From positions 6,982,634 through 7,046,633 of the forward strand of contig JAPTYO010000010.1 of the NCBI GenBank assembly GCA_036873135.1: DNA of 64,000 bases, given 5' to 3'. Shown piece by piece: positions 23,840 to 36,238 of the stretch. The translations under genes and the position numbers were made by a program. Under the pieces are notes generated by a model. It searched no databases. It saw nothing but the letters and a program-made list of their open reading frames with translations, and was not told the origin of the DNA. Numbering within the stretch: position 1 is the first letter of the stretch; each line of letters begins with the position of its first letter. The DNA comes from Clarkia xantiana subsp. parviflora (lineage: Eukaryota > Streptophyta > Magnoliopsida > Myrtales > Onagraceae).

Positions 23840-24118
23840 CTAAGCAACGACTTTGATGTTAAGATGCTTGTGGGCAAAGTCAATAAGATGTGACATCTCG
23901 TCGTCATCGATAAAACCGTTACCGTTGTGGTCGATTTTCTTGAGGGCTCGCCGGCTCTTGAGGCGGCAGAACCACCCACCGTGGGCACGAATGGCCTCGC
24001 GAAGCTCTTCTTGGTTGAGTTTGCCATCACCGTCCTCATCGAACTTTTTCAAAATCCATTTCTTGAACTCTGCCATCTTCATTACTTCCTCATCCGCGGA
24101 TCTGTTCTTGAACGCCAT
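23840..24118 (-). CDS. Small two-EF-hand calcium-binding protein, paralog 1
   Basis: An intronless gene for 92 residues. Two canonical EF-hand loops are visible: DEDGDGKLNQEE (27-38) and DHNGNGFIDDDE (63-74), each ending in the bidentate Glu. The linker RAHGGWFCR is shared with the two paralogs at 53 and 58 kb. No signal peptide or membrane segment. It probably acts as a small cytosolic or nuclear calcium sensor, like CML or polcalcin-type proteins; the partner is unknown. The MAFKN start is conserved in all three copies, and a TATAAATA box lies about 90 bp upstream. Confidence 0.9.
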   Translation of the reverse strand: MAFKNRSADEEVMKMAEFKKWILKKFDEDGDGKLNQEELREAIRAHGGWFCRLKSRRALKKIDHNGNGFIDDDEMSHLIDFAHKHLNIKVVA

Positions 24119-24206
24119 CGAGTAAATGATGAAATAATTCGACTTGTTGATAGATGATAGCTAGGGAAATTTTTTTGGGGCAGAAGAACATGCCTTAGAA
24201 CTTGGG

Positions 24207-24214
24207 TATTTATA
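24207..24214 (-). promoter_or_regulatory. TATA box of EF-hand gene 1
   Basis: TATAAATA on the minus strand, about 90 bases upstream of the start codon. All three EF-hand paralogs have the same octamer at a similar distance. Confidence 0.7.
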
Positions 24215-24890
24215 GGAGTCACTGGTGGCATGGCAGCACTGCCATTCTTTTAGCTACAGTATTAATTATTATATTCTCCCATTGCCAAATATTTCAAACA
24301 ATAAGAACAATTTGTTTTTTACATTATCATAATCTAGCTAGCTAGCTTTGTTTTTAATCTTCTTTCTACTGTGTGTTTATGCACTCAGTTCTTAAGTTTT
24401 CATACTCGGAACCTACATGGTCACAACTGGAACCTACATATTATAAATAAATAAATAAATAAAAGTATAATTAGTTTATCAACATCACAACTAATATTAA
24501 TAGATATCGGTCGAAATATTAGGTAACAGAATGAGTGTAGAATCGTCACTACTACCTCTTTTTTTTCTTGGCAAAAAAAATAAAAAATAAAATAATAGAT
24601 GTCTCATGAAACTTGATATATTCAAAACAACAATTTAATCATAAAAAAAAAAAAACAAAAAAACAACAACAACAACATGGAGTTAATCCGAACACTAAAT
24701 AGCTAGGTTTATTAACCCTTATTATTGTTATAGGTATTTGATACAACATTTATTGACTCGTCTTCAAATGAACATTATTGTATAATAATTATTCTATAAA
24801 TCGTGCACCATATTACCCCCGCTTGATCCACTTAACTAGGAGGATTTTCACCTAATTAAAGAGAACAAAGTAAGAACTAAGAAGGCAAAC
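24215..24890. other. Upstream of EF-hand gene 1, no gene seen
   Basis: AT-rich with (AAAT)n near 24445 and A-rich tracts near 24640. It may hold further promoter elements. Nothing else supported. Confidence 0.4.
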
Positions 24891-24900
24891 CATATATATT

Positions 24901-25721
24901 GGGTTAAAGGTCCTTTTGGTACCATATGTTTGCAAAAATTACAATGTTCATACCACTAGTATTTTTTCGTACCGAATTGGTACCATATGTTTTCAAACCT
25001 TACTGTTTTGGTACCTCCGTTAGGGTTCCGTCAAAAACAGCCGTTAAATGGCATGTGCCATGCACGTGACCAGCCCAAAACTTTCAATTTTGTTACAATT
25101 TAGTCCATCTAATACATCCCTCACTTTTATTTTGTTCAATTTAGTCCTAAAACTTCAAAATCAAACAATTTCCCCAAATTGACCTAGCCATGGGCTAGGT
25201 CCGACCCCTGGGTCATGGTCGCCGGACCCAGGCGACCCCGACCCAGGGTCGGACCTAGCCCTAGGCTAGGTCCGGCTAGGTCAATTGGGACCTAGCCCCA
25301 ATTGAGTTAAATTGGGGCTAGTTCCCAATTGACCTAGCCGGACCTAGCCTAGGGCTAGGTCCGACCTTGGGTCGGGGTCGCCTGGGTCCGGCGACCATGA
25401 CCCAGGGTCGGACCTAGCCCATGGCTAGATCCGGCTAGGTCAATTTGGGAAAATGGTTTGGTTTTGAAGTTTTAGGACTAAATTGAACAAAATAAAAGTT
25501 AGGGATGTATTAGATGGACTAAATTGTAACAAAATTGAAAGTTTTGGGCTGGTCACGTGCATATCACATGCCATTTAACAGCTGTTTTTGACAGAACCCT
25601 AACGGAGGTACCAAAACAGTAAGGTTTGGAAACATATGGTACCAATTCGGTACGAAAAAATACTAGTGGTATGAACAGTGTAATTTTTGCAAACATGTGG
25701 TACCAAAAGGACCTTTAACCC
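24901..25721. mobile_element. Foldback MULE-like element, copy 2 (near-perfect palindrome)
   Basis: The 821-bp element starts GGGTTAAAGGTCC and ends GGACCTTTAACCC. It is flanked by identical 10-bp duplications CATATATATT (24891-24900 and 25722-25731). The two arms of about 400 bp are reverse complements almost throughout, including GGTACCATATGTTT near the ends and GACCTAGCC repeats in the core. There is no coding capacity. The duplication length fits a Mutator-like transposase acting in trans. Confidence 0.9.
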
Positions 25722-25809
25722 CATATATATTTTACCATATTACCGATATATTTTCCTTCACAACATGACGTTATTTTACAAGTATTTTCGTTGTCTTTGG
25801 AATTTTAAA

Positions 25810-26534
25810 GGTTTAATAACCTATGAAAGGTCTGAAGTTTGGTCCATGTTAACCAGAGAGGTCTGAAGTTTCAAATGTTAAAATGAGAAGTCTGAGATTT
25901 CAACTTTGTTGATATAAGAGGTCTCCGTTAATTTTTCCCGTTAAAACTGACGGAAGTTGGTCATGTGCTTGGCATGTGACCAGAAATAAAATTAAATTCC
26001 AAAAATGTCCTTCTATCCAAGTGTGCCCCTCACATGCTTGAATGAAAAGACGAAAATGCCCTTAAAGCCACCACAGCTCCGGCATCCGCCCGGCTCCGGA
26101 GACCACTATTCCGACTTTGGCAACCACCACCCGGCTCCGGCGACCACCACCCAACTCCGGCGACTACAACCGCGGCCCCGATTGGGCCCAAATCGGAGCC
26201 ACAAGGCTCCGATCGGAGCTCAGTGGCCCCGATTTGGGCCCAATCGGGGCCGTGGTGGTGGTGGCCGGAGTTGTGTTATGTTTTAATTAGTGAAAGGGGT
26301 ATTTTCGTCATTTCATGTTCCATTAATTAAACTTTTAATTTATTTAAAATTAAAATATTGCGAATGAGTAAATCAGACATTTCACGTGGTTCTGTTACAT
26401 TAGACAGAAAATTTGGACGGAAAACCAAAAATTCACAAAGTCGAAACTTAAGACCTCTCATATTAACATTTTAAACTTCAGACATCTCTCGTTAACATTG
26501 ACCAAACTTCATACCTTTCATAGGTTATTAACCC
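25810..26534. mobile_element. Foldback MULE-like element, copy 3
   Basis: The 725-bp element begins GGTTTAATAACCTATG and ends CATAGGTTATTAACCC, flanked by identical 9-bp AATTTTAAA (25801-25809 and 26535-26543). The arms carry AGGTCTGAAGTTT repeated several times. The core has CTCCGGCGACCACC repeats and GGAGC/GCTCC palindromes. No transposase. Confidence 0.9.
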
Positions 26535-26543
26535 AATTTTAAA

Positions 26544-27122
26544 ATCTCTTGTCTTACAAAGACACTGATTTATTTGAAAATGATCGACTTGCTACAAGAA
26601 GATGTAGCAGGTCGAGTACGGGAATGAACATATTATTTCAATACAGATTTTGATCAGCACCCATAATAAATTTATTTAATGTTTAAAATAATATTTATTT
26701 GCATCGAATTAGTTCATAAAATATAAAGTGATAATTATAAATATATATTTTTTAATCCAAAACATTGAAGTTTGAAGCAAGACCACGACATATCTATCAT
26801 TCCAAATTTGACCATATTTTTAAATCAGTATATAGCATCTATAAATTTTCACACACATAGACATGAATTCATCAACTAAGGGTTGAAGGAAAATTTCTCC
26901 CGACAGATGAAGACTAGATGTATCAACCCGACGTTGAGAGAGAGACTTTATATTCTCCATGCACTTCAATTGGAAGAAATTAAATTGTCATACTTTAGTA
27001 CCTAAACATCCATCTATTGATTTATTGATAATTTGTAGTATACTACCCCACCATGCAGTTATAGTAGACAGACGCACATGTGCATGCAGTGCACTTCTTA
27101 GTTATATACCTTTGACCGAGAT
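26544..27122. other. Intergenic, nothing supported
   Basis: AT-rich sequence without credible frames or identifiable repeats. Confidence 0.45.
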
Positions 27123-27665
27123 TTGGCGGTTCTTAAATTTCCAGTTGGGTCGAGTCAATGGGTGAATATAAAGTAATAATTTTCACAAGTGGTAGTTCCA
27201 TCTTAAAACCAATTGGTGACATGATAATGCAGCTTATTTGCTTATATAATGCTTTAATATTCAAATTACTACCAGTGTGGTATACACTCACAGTGGGATG
27301 TTCAATACCGGCTTTTCAAATCCGAACGAGTTGAGACTTAATTTCAACAAATCTCACTCTAACGCACAAGTTGACCCGGACAACTAGTTACGCAGAGTCA
27401 ACAAAAGAGATACAAACCCAACACCGCTAATAATCGGAACTGAGTTCTGATATTTTGATACCATCTTAAATTCCATATTGGGCCGAGTCAAACTCAACAG
27501 ACCAACATAGAGCAACCATTTCACAAGTTTAAGTTCTAAAATTAATTAATGAGTTAATTAATGAGTGAAGGAAATAGCTCACTCACTTATATGCTTATAT
27601 ATACTCATCCAAAATACCATCCGTGTGGTACACACTCGCACTGGATATTCAACAGGCGGTTTGAG
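27123..27665 (-). mobile_element. Probable diverged TRIM element
   Basis: Two direct repeats of roughly 190 bp (about 27128-27320 and 27465-27660) share TTAAATTCCA-type starts, GGGYCGAGTCAA, TTTCACAAGT, GCTTATATA and GTGTGGTAYACACTC. On the minus strand, TGGTATCAAAATATCAG (near 27452-27468) lies just inside one repeat and resembles a Met-tRNA primer site. The borders are approximate. Confidence 0.5.
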
Positions 27666-27971
27666 GGAAAAAGAAACTTCAAAACCCTAATCCTAGTATT
27701 TGTTGTCGGAATATATATCAAATACCTACCTTCGCGTTGTCATAACCTGAGTGACTAACGTAGATATGTACGAATATTTTGAAGTGTTTCATTCAATTCA
27801 TCTAGGGCAGCCACTGGTCGGGAAACCGCATTATTGTCGTTAATTATTAATTAAGAAAGATGCTTTATGTTTAATCACACGTTTAATTTCATGCAACGTG
27901 CGTGCACGGCTGACATGAACTTGTTGGGTAGCGTGTCGCGCGTTTAACAATGTTAATTAATTTACTTGCAG

Positions 27972-28913
27972 GCAAGGTTGTCAGGATCGCGATCCGGATC
28001 GTAGAATCGTACGATCCTAAGATTCTACAAGGCTAAATCGATCTGGATCGCCCCTAGGATCGCTAGCACTTAGGATCAAAGTAGGATCGAGCGCCGGATC
28101 GTAGGATCGGTTAGGATCGGTCTAGGATCGTGATCCTAAAATATCCTAAGAAAATCATACATAGATTGAGTTTTTTTATTATTTCAACCACTAACTACAA
28201 TTTGGAGGCTCATTATACTTATTTATGACATAAATCTAATTATATTTTAATAATATAAAAATAATTGGTAAATAGAAATATCAAAAACACAAAATGTATA
28301 TTGTATTTCTTATTCATCTCTATTTATATGTCTCTAATAAATCAAATAACTTTGTTTACCTATGATACATTGAACATATAGGTTTCTTATAATAAACTTA
28401 ATACTTCATATGTTTCTTTGTGATTGAATTCTTATTTTCAAATCATTTACAAGTAGAAGTTCGACTAATTATAACTTAAATGATCATGGTGATTTGGACT
28501 TGAACTTAGATGATATTATAAAAATATCGCGTATGCTTAACATTTGAAGCTGATGAAAACTTAAATAGAGTTGATAATGTTGTTATAGACAATTATTATT
28601 ATAATTAGAAGCTTGAACTTTGAACTTTTTTAAGGTTATTAGTACTTTTGTTGGACTTGAATGTCTATTTAGAAGTGTATAACTTAATTAATAATGTCTA
28701 AGATACTTTTGAATACTATTTTGGTGATTTGATATTATATTGAGTAATGTATTCACTTTAAAGATATAAATTATTTTTAATGTGAAATAATTCGTAAAAT
28801 TTTGTAAGATCGTACGATCCCCGATCCGATCCTACAAACGATATGATCCTACCCTCAACCGATCCTAGTTAGGATCCCGATCCTAGTTAGGATCCCGATC
28901 CTGACAACCTTGC
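27972..28913. mobile_element. hAT-type non-autonomous element
   Basis: The perfect 18-bp inverted termini start GCAAGGTTGTCAGGATCG. The 8-bp flanks ACTTGCAG (27964-27971) and AGTTGCAG (28914-28921) differ at one base. Both ends are packed with GGATCG/CGATCC repeats, likely transposase-binding sites. The interior of 942 bp is AT-rich with no transposase. Confidence 0.88.
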
Positions 28914-28921
28914 AGTTGCAG

Positions 28922-30735
28922 AATAGCTAGCTAGATAGCCTCAGGATTACGTAAGATATTTTTCTGAGTTATTTAGTAAAATATTATAACAATAAATAGA
29001 TATAATTATGCTTAATTAAATGAAATTAATGACAACGCAGTGAAATTATTAACAACTATTAAATTTAAAATTAATTTTAGAGTTTCTCTCACTAAATGTG
29101 TATTATTATATTATGCAGCATAATTAGTAATTCTAAGTTTTTAAAAGCACAAATTAATTTACATTATTAAAAAAATTTAAATCACTTTAGTATATAAAAA
29201 TATATCTATTTACTTTTTAGTCACTACCACTTTCGAATATCATAATAAATAAGTCACATTTTTTTACAATATCTGATTTACAAATGATTTTTTTAATTTG
29301 TAAATAGATCTGAAGACTTTTCAAATGATATATTTTCTTATAAATATTTTTAATTTACGTATAATATTGTAGTAAATTAACTAACAACAAAATAAGTTTA
29401 TTTTAATAAATTAATTTTGAAAAATAAACTGATGCACTTGAATCAATTCAATTGCATGATAATAAAATTTTAATCAAAATAAATTCCGCGTAATTCATCA
29501 ATAAATGACTACTTAACTATGTTTTCTAATGTAACTCTTCTTCTTTACGAGTTTCTTATCTAGTTTCATGTGTTATCAAATTATTTAAAGTTTTAATCAT
29601 ATATAATATATTATAATATAATATAATATAATATAAAGAAATATAATTTTACTTGATTAAATGCTTAGATAATAATACGTGGTGAAGAAAAGTGAAATTG
29701 AATTTAAAATTAATTCTAGCTAACTCTTTTGAACTTAAATAATACTTTTATTATAATTTCTCTTTTTATTTACTATAATTATTTTTTATTTACTATAATT
29801 TTTGTGGTAATTAGTACTTTTTATATAATACTTTAATTTATGAAATATTGTTTTATGTGAAAATTAGATACGAAAATTTTCTTAATGACATGCAATCAAA
29901 AAAATATAAGTCTGATTAATTAAATTAGAAAATCACAATTGACAAAATCGGTAATTCTTAGATTTAAATTAATTTTAGAGCTCCCTGCAACAAATGTATA
30001 ATATTGTATTACGTGACACAAACGCAGATTATAAATTTTAAAACGTACTAGAAATATCTATGCCATTAAATCATTTTAATATCTATAATTATGCTAGTTT
30101 AATTTTATATATTTTAAATACCATAATAAAAAAAATCATAACTTTTTATACGATTATCTGATTTACAAACAATATAGAAATAAAACATTTTTAAAATGAC
30201 ACAGTCTTAATTTGCTTACAATACTGTTAAAAATTAATTAACAATTAGACGCATATTTTTTTCTATTATTTATAATTTAAATTTTTTTATTTAAATAAAT
30301 TTCGTGCAATGTGGAGCAATGATTAGTATTATATATTTTTAATATACGTATATTAATATGACAAATTAATAATCATCAAACATATATTTTTTTAAATACA
30401 TATTAATTTATAAAATAATTATCTGAACAAATTTGTTGAAAAACAACTCAAATGAACAATTTATTCAACTGTTTTAAACTTGGAACGTGAGTTATAAATT
30501 TGATAATAACCCTATTTTGAATATAGTCATCATGATTCATGGTATGGATTAATTTTCTGGAAATGGAATATGGTAATGTCTTGTCTAATCCGCATCAAAT
30601 CATGGAGCCTTATTGAGAAAGTTGAGTATATATTCCCTCGTGAGTCGTCAATCCTGATCGTGAAAAAGAATCCTTAAGAAATATTATCGGTTTAATTTGG
30701 CATGTAATTGTAAATTGTAATTAATTATAGGCTAG
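28922..30735. other. AT-rich intergenic block, no gene seen
   Basis: About 1.8 kb with very low GC, a (TATAA)n tract at 29601-29636 and many short stop-bounded frames. No RNA gene or element boundary recognised. Confidence 0.5.
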
Positions 30736-31376
30736 GCTAGACCTAGGGCTGGGCATGGTTCGGTTCTGGGCTGAACCGGTTCAGAACCGAACCGGAACCG
30801 GATTTTAGGTTCAGTTGGTTTTCTGTACCACGTAAGAACCGAACCAGATTTTAGGTCCTAGAACCGAACCATAGCAAAACCGGTTCAGAACCGGTTCGAA
30901 CCGGTTTTGAACCTTTTTTTCATTTTTTTTTTACTAAAATTCAAAATACACACCCAAGTTGATAATCCATAAGCAATAAAAAATTTGCAAAATACAAACT
31001 ATAAACACAATTGATCGCTTCAGAGGAGAGAGTATCAAAGTCTAAATTAGAAACAATCTAAAATTATAAAAAAGTCAAATATTTAAAATATAAATATCGA
31101 GAATTTAAGCGACGTCAAGATACGTAGCTCAAACTTCAAAAGTGCGGATATTTCTCTGGTTGAAAATTTGTATATTAAGCGAGTTAATCTATCATCTCAG
31201 TTAAAATATAGACCTATTTATGAGTTAAGTTTCGAGTTCAAAACTGAACTCAATTGATTGTAGAACTGATCTGAGTTAACATAATATATAATAACTATAT
31301 ATAAGTAAAGAAACCTGCTACGACCACCTATATATCCAATATGAACCAAACTCAAATAGTGAAGGATCTACCCTAT

Positions 31377-31857
31377 GAGTGTAAACAAATCAAGATACTC
31401 GTGAGCTTATCGAAATCGGCTTGGTCAATATTCAAATTCGACTCACTCGAGTCAAGTCGATCTTTTTATGATATCGATTCGAGTTCGAGTTCACTTGTAC
31501 TCGACTCGAGAGGCTCGCGAGCCTAATCAAGTTATTTTTTTGCCTATTCGAGTCGAGTTCGAGTTTGAGTTTTTCAAGCTTTACGTAATAATATTATATA
31601 TGTATATAATGAGCCGAGTAAGAGTTCGAGGTCGAGCCAAAAGCCTAATCGAGTCGAGTTCGACCTCCAGCTAAGGTGCACCAGTTATAATTTAATTGAA
31701 TTTTTTTACCTTATCGAGCCGAGTCGAGCCGAACTCGAACATGTCAAGTATGGCACCGAGTCGAGCTCGAGCTTGAAAAATTAAGGCTCGGTCGAGTTCG
31801 AGTTCGAATAAACTGAGTCGAGTCGAGATTGCCGGATACTCGGCTTGTTTATAGCTC
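31377..31857. mobile_element. Probable hAT-type element with GAGTCGAG subterminal repeats
   Basis: The ends GAGTGTAAACAAATCAAG and CTTGTTTATAGCTC are imperfect inverted repeats. Dense TCGAGTCGAG and GAGTTCGAG repeats fill both subterminal regions. No clear target duplication was seen, so the borders are approximate. Confidence 0.6.
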
Positions 31858-32056
31858 TTTATTCTAAAAAAAAAAAAGGATGCAAGAGTGTATTACTATC
31901 TAACAATTTAAGCTTTAGGTAACAAAAGTGGTTCTGAAAAACCGGTTCAAAACCGGTTCGGAACCAGTCAAAAACCGCTCCATATATTCCTTATCAAAAC
32001 CGAACCATTAAAGAACCGGTTCAGTCAGAACCGGTTCGCATTGGTTCGGTTCCGGT

Positions 32057-32537
32057 TAGGGATGGCAACGGGTCACGGGTAATCCGTGACCCGTGGGGCC
32101 CCGCCCCGATTTTGACCCGTTGATCCGCGATCCGTGACCCGTGGGGCGGGTACGGTTTTGGAGTCGCCCCGCCCCGTTGACCCGCCCCGCCCCGCCCCGT
32201 ATGTGGATAATTTATATATATATTACATGTATTTATATAAAACTATATAGGTAATATAATACATAGTTAAAATAATTAGGATTTGTGACTTGTATTTGGA
32301 TTTGAAGTTAAATTTTTCATTTGTGATTTAAATTTTAAATTGAATTTGTATATGGTAAATATAGAATTTAGGGTTTAAATTGCTAATAATATATTATGTA
32401 CAACTAATAGGTGATCCGCGGGTCGACCCGCCCCGCCCCGCGAACTGTGTGGGGCGGGTACGGATCGGCCATCTCGACCCGCGGGGCGGGTACGGGGCAA
32501 GCGATACCCGCCCCGACCCGCCCCGTTGACAACCCTA
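32057..32537 (+). mobile_element. hAT-type MITE nested in a hAT element
   Basis: The 481-bp element runs from TAGGGATGGCAACGGG to GTTGACAACCCTA with identical 8-bp GTTCCGGT on both sides (32049-32056 and 32538-32545). The subterminal regions are dense in GACCCGCCCCG. Copies of the same family occur at 61010-61483 and, inverted and diverged, at 62395-62794. Confidence 0.92.
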
Positions 32538-32592
32538 GTTCCGGTTTGGTTCCGGTTCGGTTCGCCCGAACCGGTTTTTATGCCCAGCCCTA

Positions 32593-32927
32593 GCTAGACC
32601 ATACTAGACTAGACCCCTTTACTCCTACGGTCCTACCACGGACCAGCATATCAGTTTACTAATAACATCTATATAGTTGTATTACGTAAAAATTACGTAA
32701 ATGTGGATTTTATATGTTCTTTTATATTTAAAGTGAAAAAAATGTGTTGTAGTAGTTTTGCATATAAATTGTTAAAATGAGACTCACACGTAATTTTATA
32801 TTTTTACATAAAGCATTCCTTAAATATAAGAAATGCATTATGTTTACATAAAATAAAATATATATATTTTTTTTTTTCCAAAATAGTCGTTCCATAAGAA
32901 TATATATAACGAATATATAAATATATT
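32593..32927. other. AT-rich flank of the nested retroelement cluster
   Basis: It contains MITE-like phrases (TTACGTAAAAATTACG, TTACATAAAGCATTCC) related to the Harbinger-type copies at 11-13 kb, but no complete element. Confidence 0.4.
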
Positions 32928-33136
32928 GATGCGGGCGGAACTGAGTAATTCCGCAATTTGGAGAATTCTGCATTTCTAGTCCCAGACTTTCAACTGTCAG
33001 ATTTTGGCGTGTGAATAGTGTTTTTCGGGCAAAAACGACGTTCTGACCAATATTCACGGCTATGCCGTGTTATGCGCAGCTTTTCGGCCAAATTTCATCG
33101 TTTCGAGGCTCAAATTCGCATTTTTTATATTATTTC

Positions 33137-33312
33137 TATTAAGGGTTATAACACCCTTGTATAGTGGTGTCTGATTGGTGTCTATTCCGTATGTAAAAGT
33201 TGTTATGTTAGTTAGGTTTACTTTACTATATATAGTAACCAAGGCACTCTTGTACATTTGATGATTGATGAAATGAATTGTTCAATTTTACATCGATCTC
33301 CAATTCTCTAAA
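33137..33312 (+). repeat. Copia 5' LTR
   Basis: It begins TATTAAGGG and ends TCTCTAAA. The ends are fixed by the ATTTC duplication on one side and the primer site on the other. The termini are not the usual TG..CA. It differs from the 3' LTR mainly by a short indel near 33170. Confidence 0.85.
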
Positions 33313-33327
33313 TGGTATCAGAGTTGT
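33313..33327 (+). promoter_or_regulatory. Copia primer-binding site
   Basis: TGGTATCAGAG directly follows the 5' LTR and is complementary to the 3' end of plant initiator Met tRNA, the usual copia primer. Confidence 0.85.
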
Positions 33328-33602
33328 TTAACAAACTTTTCCGGCAGATCTTCTCAAGTAATCTTCTCCAGCGGATCTTCTTGATTTTGTTATCTTCTCC
33401 GACGATCTCCTTGATCCAAATCTTCTTCTTCTTGGTGATTCGAATTACAGGTTTGACGGGGAAGTTTTCTCTTAGCAAGGCGGTACCGTCACTGTAATCT
33501 CGAAGTTCATCTTCTCCGGCGAGCTTATTCACTTTCCGGCGGTTACTTTTCTGTGAAATTCCTTCTGATATGGCTACTGAAGTGGACGATCGTCTAACTT
33601 TG

Positions 33603-34351
33603 TGTTTCGACCAAGTTATCGCGGGCTGTCCGCTGAGTAACTTGTCGATGTCTTCGGGTTGGGCGCGAGCTTGTCTGGGCCAAGTCCGTCTCCTAGGGTC
33701 GTGAGCGGGCCTTTGCCTTCGTCTCCAAGATCGCACTAAATCCTTGGGGTTCTCTCGCTAGCTGCCTATCCGTACCTGCGAGAGGAGCATTACCAAGCAA
33801 CTCCCGTGGAGAGGGGGGGGGGGTGCTTGGTGCGCTCACTCCGACGATCAACATTAGACAGTTTCTAGAGAGAGAAAGTTTAGAGAGAGGTCAGAGCTTT
33901 TCCTAATTCTCACCCAAAGTCACTTGAAAATGTTTACCCCCAAGGTGGCTATTTATAGGAAACCTTGGACCGTAGACCGGTTTTGGCCCGGTTCAATGTG
34001 GAAATGTGAACCGGGATGCAGGGGAGAGCTTTGGGAAAAGGACTCTGACGCGCGTCTCAGGCGGCTGTCACGAGCGGGACGCGCGCGCCTTTGAAACATA
34101 GGTCTCGGACACATAGGAGTTAGTTAGAAATCGGGTCTCCTATACATTCGAGACGAAATGGGGGGTGTGCGCGACACCCCCGAGGTGCTAAGCTTACCCG
34201 GAATTCCGGGTAAGCCCCCGGGGGTGCCGGGCAAGTTCGCGACTTGCCCGGTTTCCCCCGGTTAGCTCGAAATTGGGTTTCGTAGTGGGTCTCGTGCGCG
34301 TACGAGGTCCGAATAATTAAAACCGAGCCCGAATCATGCGTATATCCATCA
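33603..34351 (-). repeat. 3' LTR of the gypsy-type element (left in the window)
   Basis: It starts TGTTTCGACC and ends ATATCCATCA in plus orientation. It differs from the right LTR at only a handful of positions, mainly G-run length, a C/A near 33790 and the centre of a palindrome near 34203. This implies a recent insertion. Confidence 0.93.
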
Positions 34352-34366
34352 CTTGCCCCCGAGTTA
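34352..34366 (-). promoter_or_regulatory. Polypurine tract of the gypsy-type element
   Basis: On the minus strand AACTCGGGGGCAAG sits directly before the 3' LTR, where second-strand synthesis would be primed. It supports the minus orientation. Confidence 0.65.
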
Positions 34367-36238
34367 AATAATGGCTTGACCTTTGTTTAACTTTATTTTA
34401 AGATAGGGTATACGCGTGATTCGGGTCGTCCGCTCACCTTGAGTTTTGACCTACCAATGGTGGATACGTGCGGCTCAGGCGAGCTTCTTGACTTAGTTTT
34501 TTGAGATGGTTATGCTTGACAACTACGCGAAGGGTTAGTAGCACAACGGACTACAAGTAACATGATAAATGTGGTTTTGGAAAAAATGAGGCGTGAGCAC
34601 ACATGAGATTTTTCGGGTTTGTAAGATGATCGAATACATATGGATCGTTCATGCCATGACTAATTGTACTAAAACGATAATAAATCATGAAAGTTTTGAT
34701 AAAACGTTTTTCATGCTATATGAAGGTTTCCGGGAGCCCGTCGTCCGAGACGGCCGTCTTGATGGCGAGACGACGGTTTTAGCAAATGAAATAATGCCGG
34801 GTTTGGAAAATCACATGTGATGGACTTGATACGAAAAATCATAAAAATAATGTTTTCAAGTAGTTGAGACCATTTGAAATAACTTAGTTAAATTTAGCTA
34901 AGTCACTTAATGGTGAAAATCCAAGTTATCAACAACTTTAAAGAATGGAGGGTGGATGTGAGTGTACCTCTTGGATGTATGGTGCTTGCTAGGTTGTGTA
35001 GTCCACCTCCTTTGTGATAGTTTATAAAACTATAAACATTTGAATAGGTTGTTGAGAGGGTTTTGGAGAGGTTTTAGGATAGTGACTTAGGAGAACCACC
35101 CTAGGGCCCTAGCACCACCTTATTCCGGCCGGCAACCACCAGGACCAGCACCGGCCAGAGCACGGCGGCCCAGCGGCGGCGCGGCGCGGCAGCAGCGGCG
35201 GCAGGAGCGGCGGCGACAGGCGGGGCGGCGGCTGCAGCTCGGCGGGTCGATTTCGGGCTCAATTCGACCCGTTTTCGGGTCCTTCTTGTCGGGTATTGAT
35301 TGGTAATGTCCTCTCCTTCCTTTTCTTGATGGTAATTGAACCTTTAGGGCTGCATATTTCGAATTTCAATAAGGTGCATGATAGGTGTTCGATAAAATGC
35401 CTAAGTGAAATTTTGGCTTGATTTTTCAAAATTCGTTTTTGGCCAAACTTTAAATGTAGATAGATAGAGTTATGGTTAGTGAACTCCCTTTGTGAAGAGG
35501 CCCTTAGGTTTCGACCGACCGAGGTGAAATCGTGGAGGTTCGAAATCAGACATATTCGAGCAAAAAGTTCGACCCTTTGTATTTTGATGCGGGTGACTTG
35601 ATATGATGCCCCCGAGTGTGATAATGACTCCTTGATTATTTGTGAGTAGATAGTCATGCCCCCGGAGTTTAGGTGATCGCTCGGTAGCTCGTGCTTATCG
35701 GTGGCTTAGTTGACCCGAGTGCTCTTTGAATTGTTCGGGTAGGGTAAGTTTTCCCGTGACATGTAATGGGCTTGCTTAAGTGTGTTTGAGCTGCTTGTAT
35801 GTGCCCCCGGAGCCTTGAGCCGTTTTGGGGATAAAATTTGATCGAAATGTGGTCGGATGGCATTTTGGTAATTATGACCAACTTTGTGTGTCTTGGATTT
35901 CTTTAGCTCTTGAACTTATCGCTTTGTGGAATGCTTGAATACCTGTGTCACATTGCACAAATATATGGAAATTTGATTAGTAGGTGGCCTAGGCCTTTGG
36001 TGAGCGTAGGGACTTTTGACTCCCGAGCGGGAGGGTCCCTTAGCTGTTTGCTCGCGGACAGTTGGTCCGTTAGGTTGGATGCCCTCGCAAAGGGCTTGGT
36101 GAATGGTGTTGATACGTGGCCCTGGTTTTTGATTGAGTTGTGTATGGTTTTTGCAGGGTTTGGTTGACGGGCTTGCAAGCGCGTGTCTTTGATACTTAGA
36201 GTGTTCCTGGTAGGAAACGGTTTCTGCTTCTTCACGCA
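34367..36238. other. Noncoding internal region of the gypsy-type element
   Basis: Frames here are short or antisense shadows. A GC-rich GCGGCGGC stretch lies at 35155-35235. It may include the promoter of the plus-strand gene that starts at 36239. Confidence 0.5.

Larger units (their letters stand above)
30744..32592. mobile_element. hAT-type element containing nested elements
   Basis: Inverted termini TAGGGCTGGGCAT and ATGCCCAGCCCTA are flanked by identical 8-bp GCTAGACC (30736-30743 and 32593-32600). Both outer ends are dense in GAACCGG/CCGGTTC. The 1849-bp span includes a second hAT element (32057-32537) and a CGAGTCGAG-rich element (about 31377-31857). No transposase is present. Confidence 0.9.

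Noticed and set aside
26005..26286. 93-codon Pro/Arg-rich frame
   Set aside because: It is the palindromic core of a foldback element read in one frame.
33060..33257. Minus-strand frame across the copia LTR border
   Set aside because: It runs across the junction of two elements, so it cannot be an ancestral gene.
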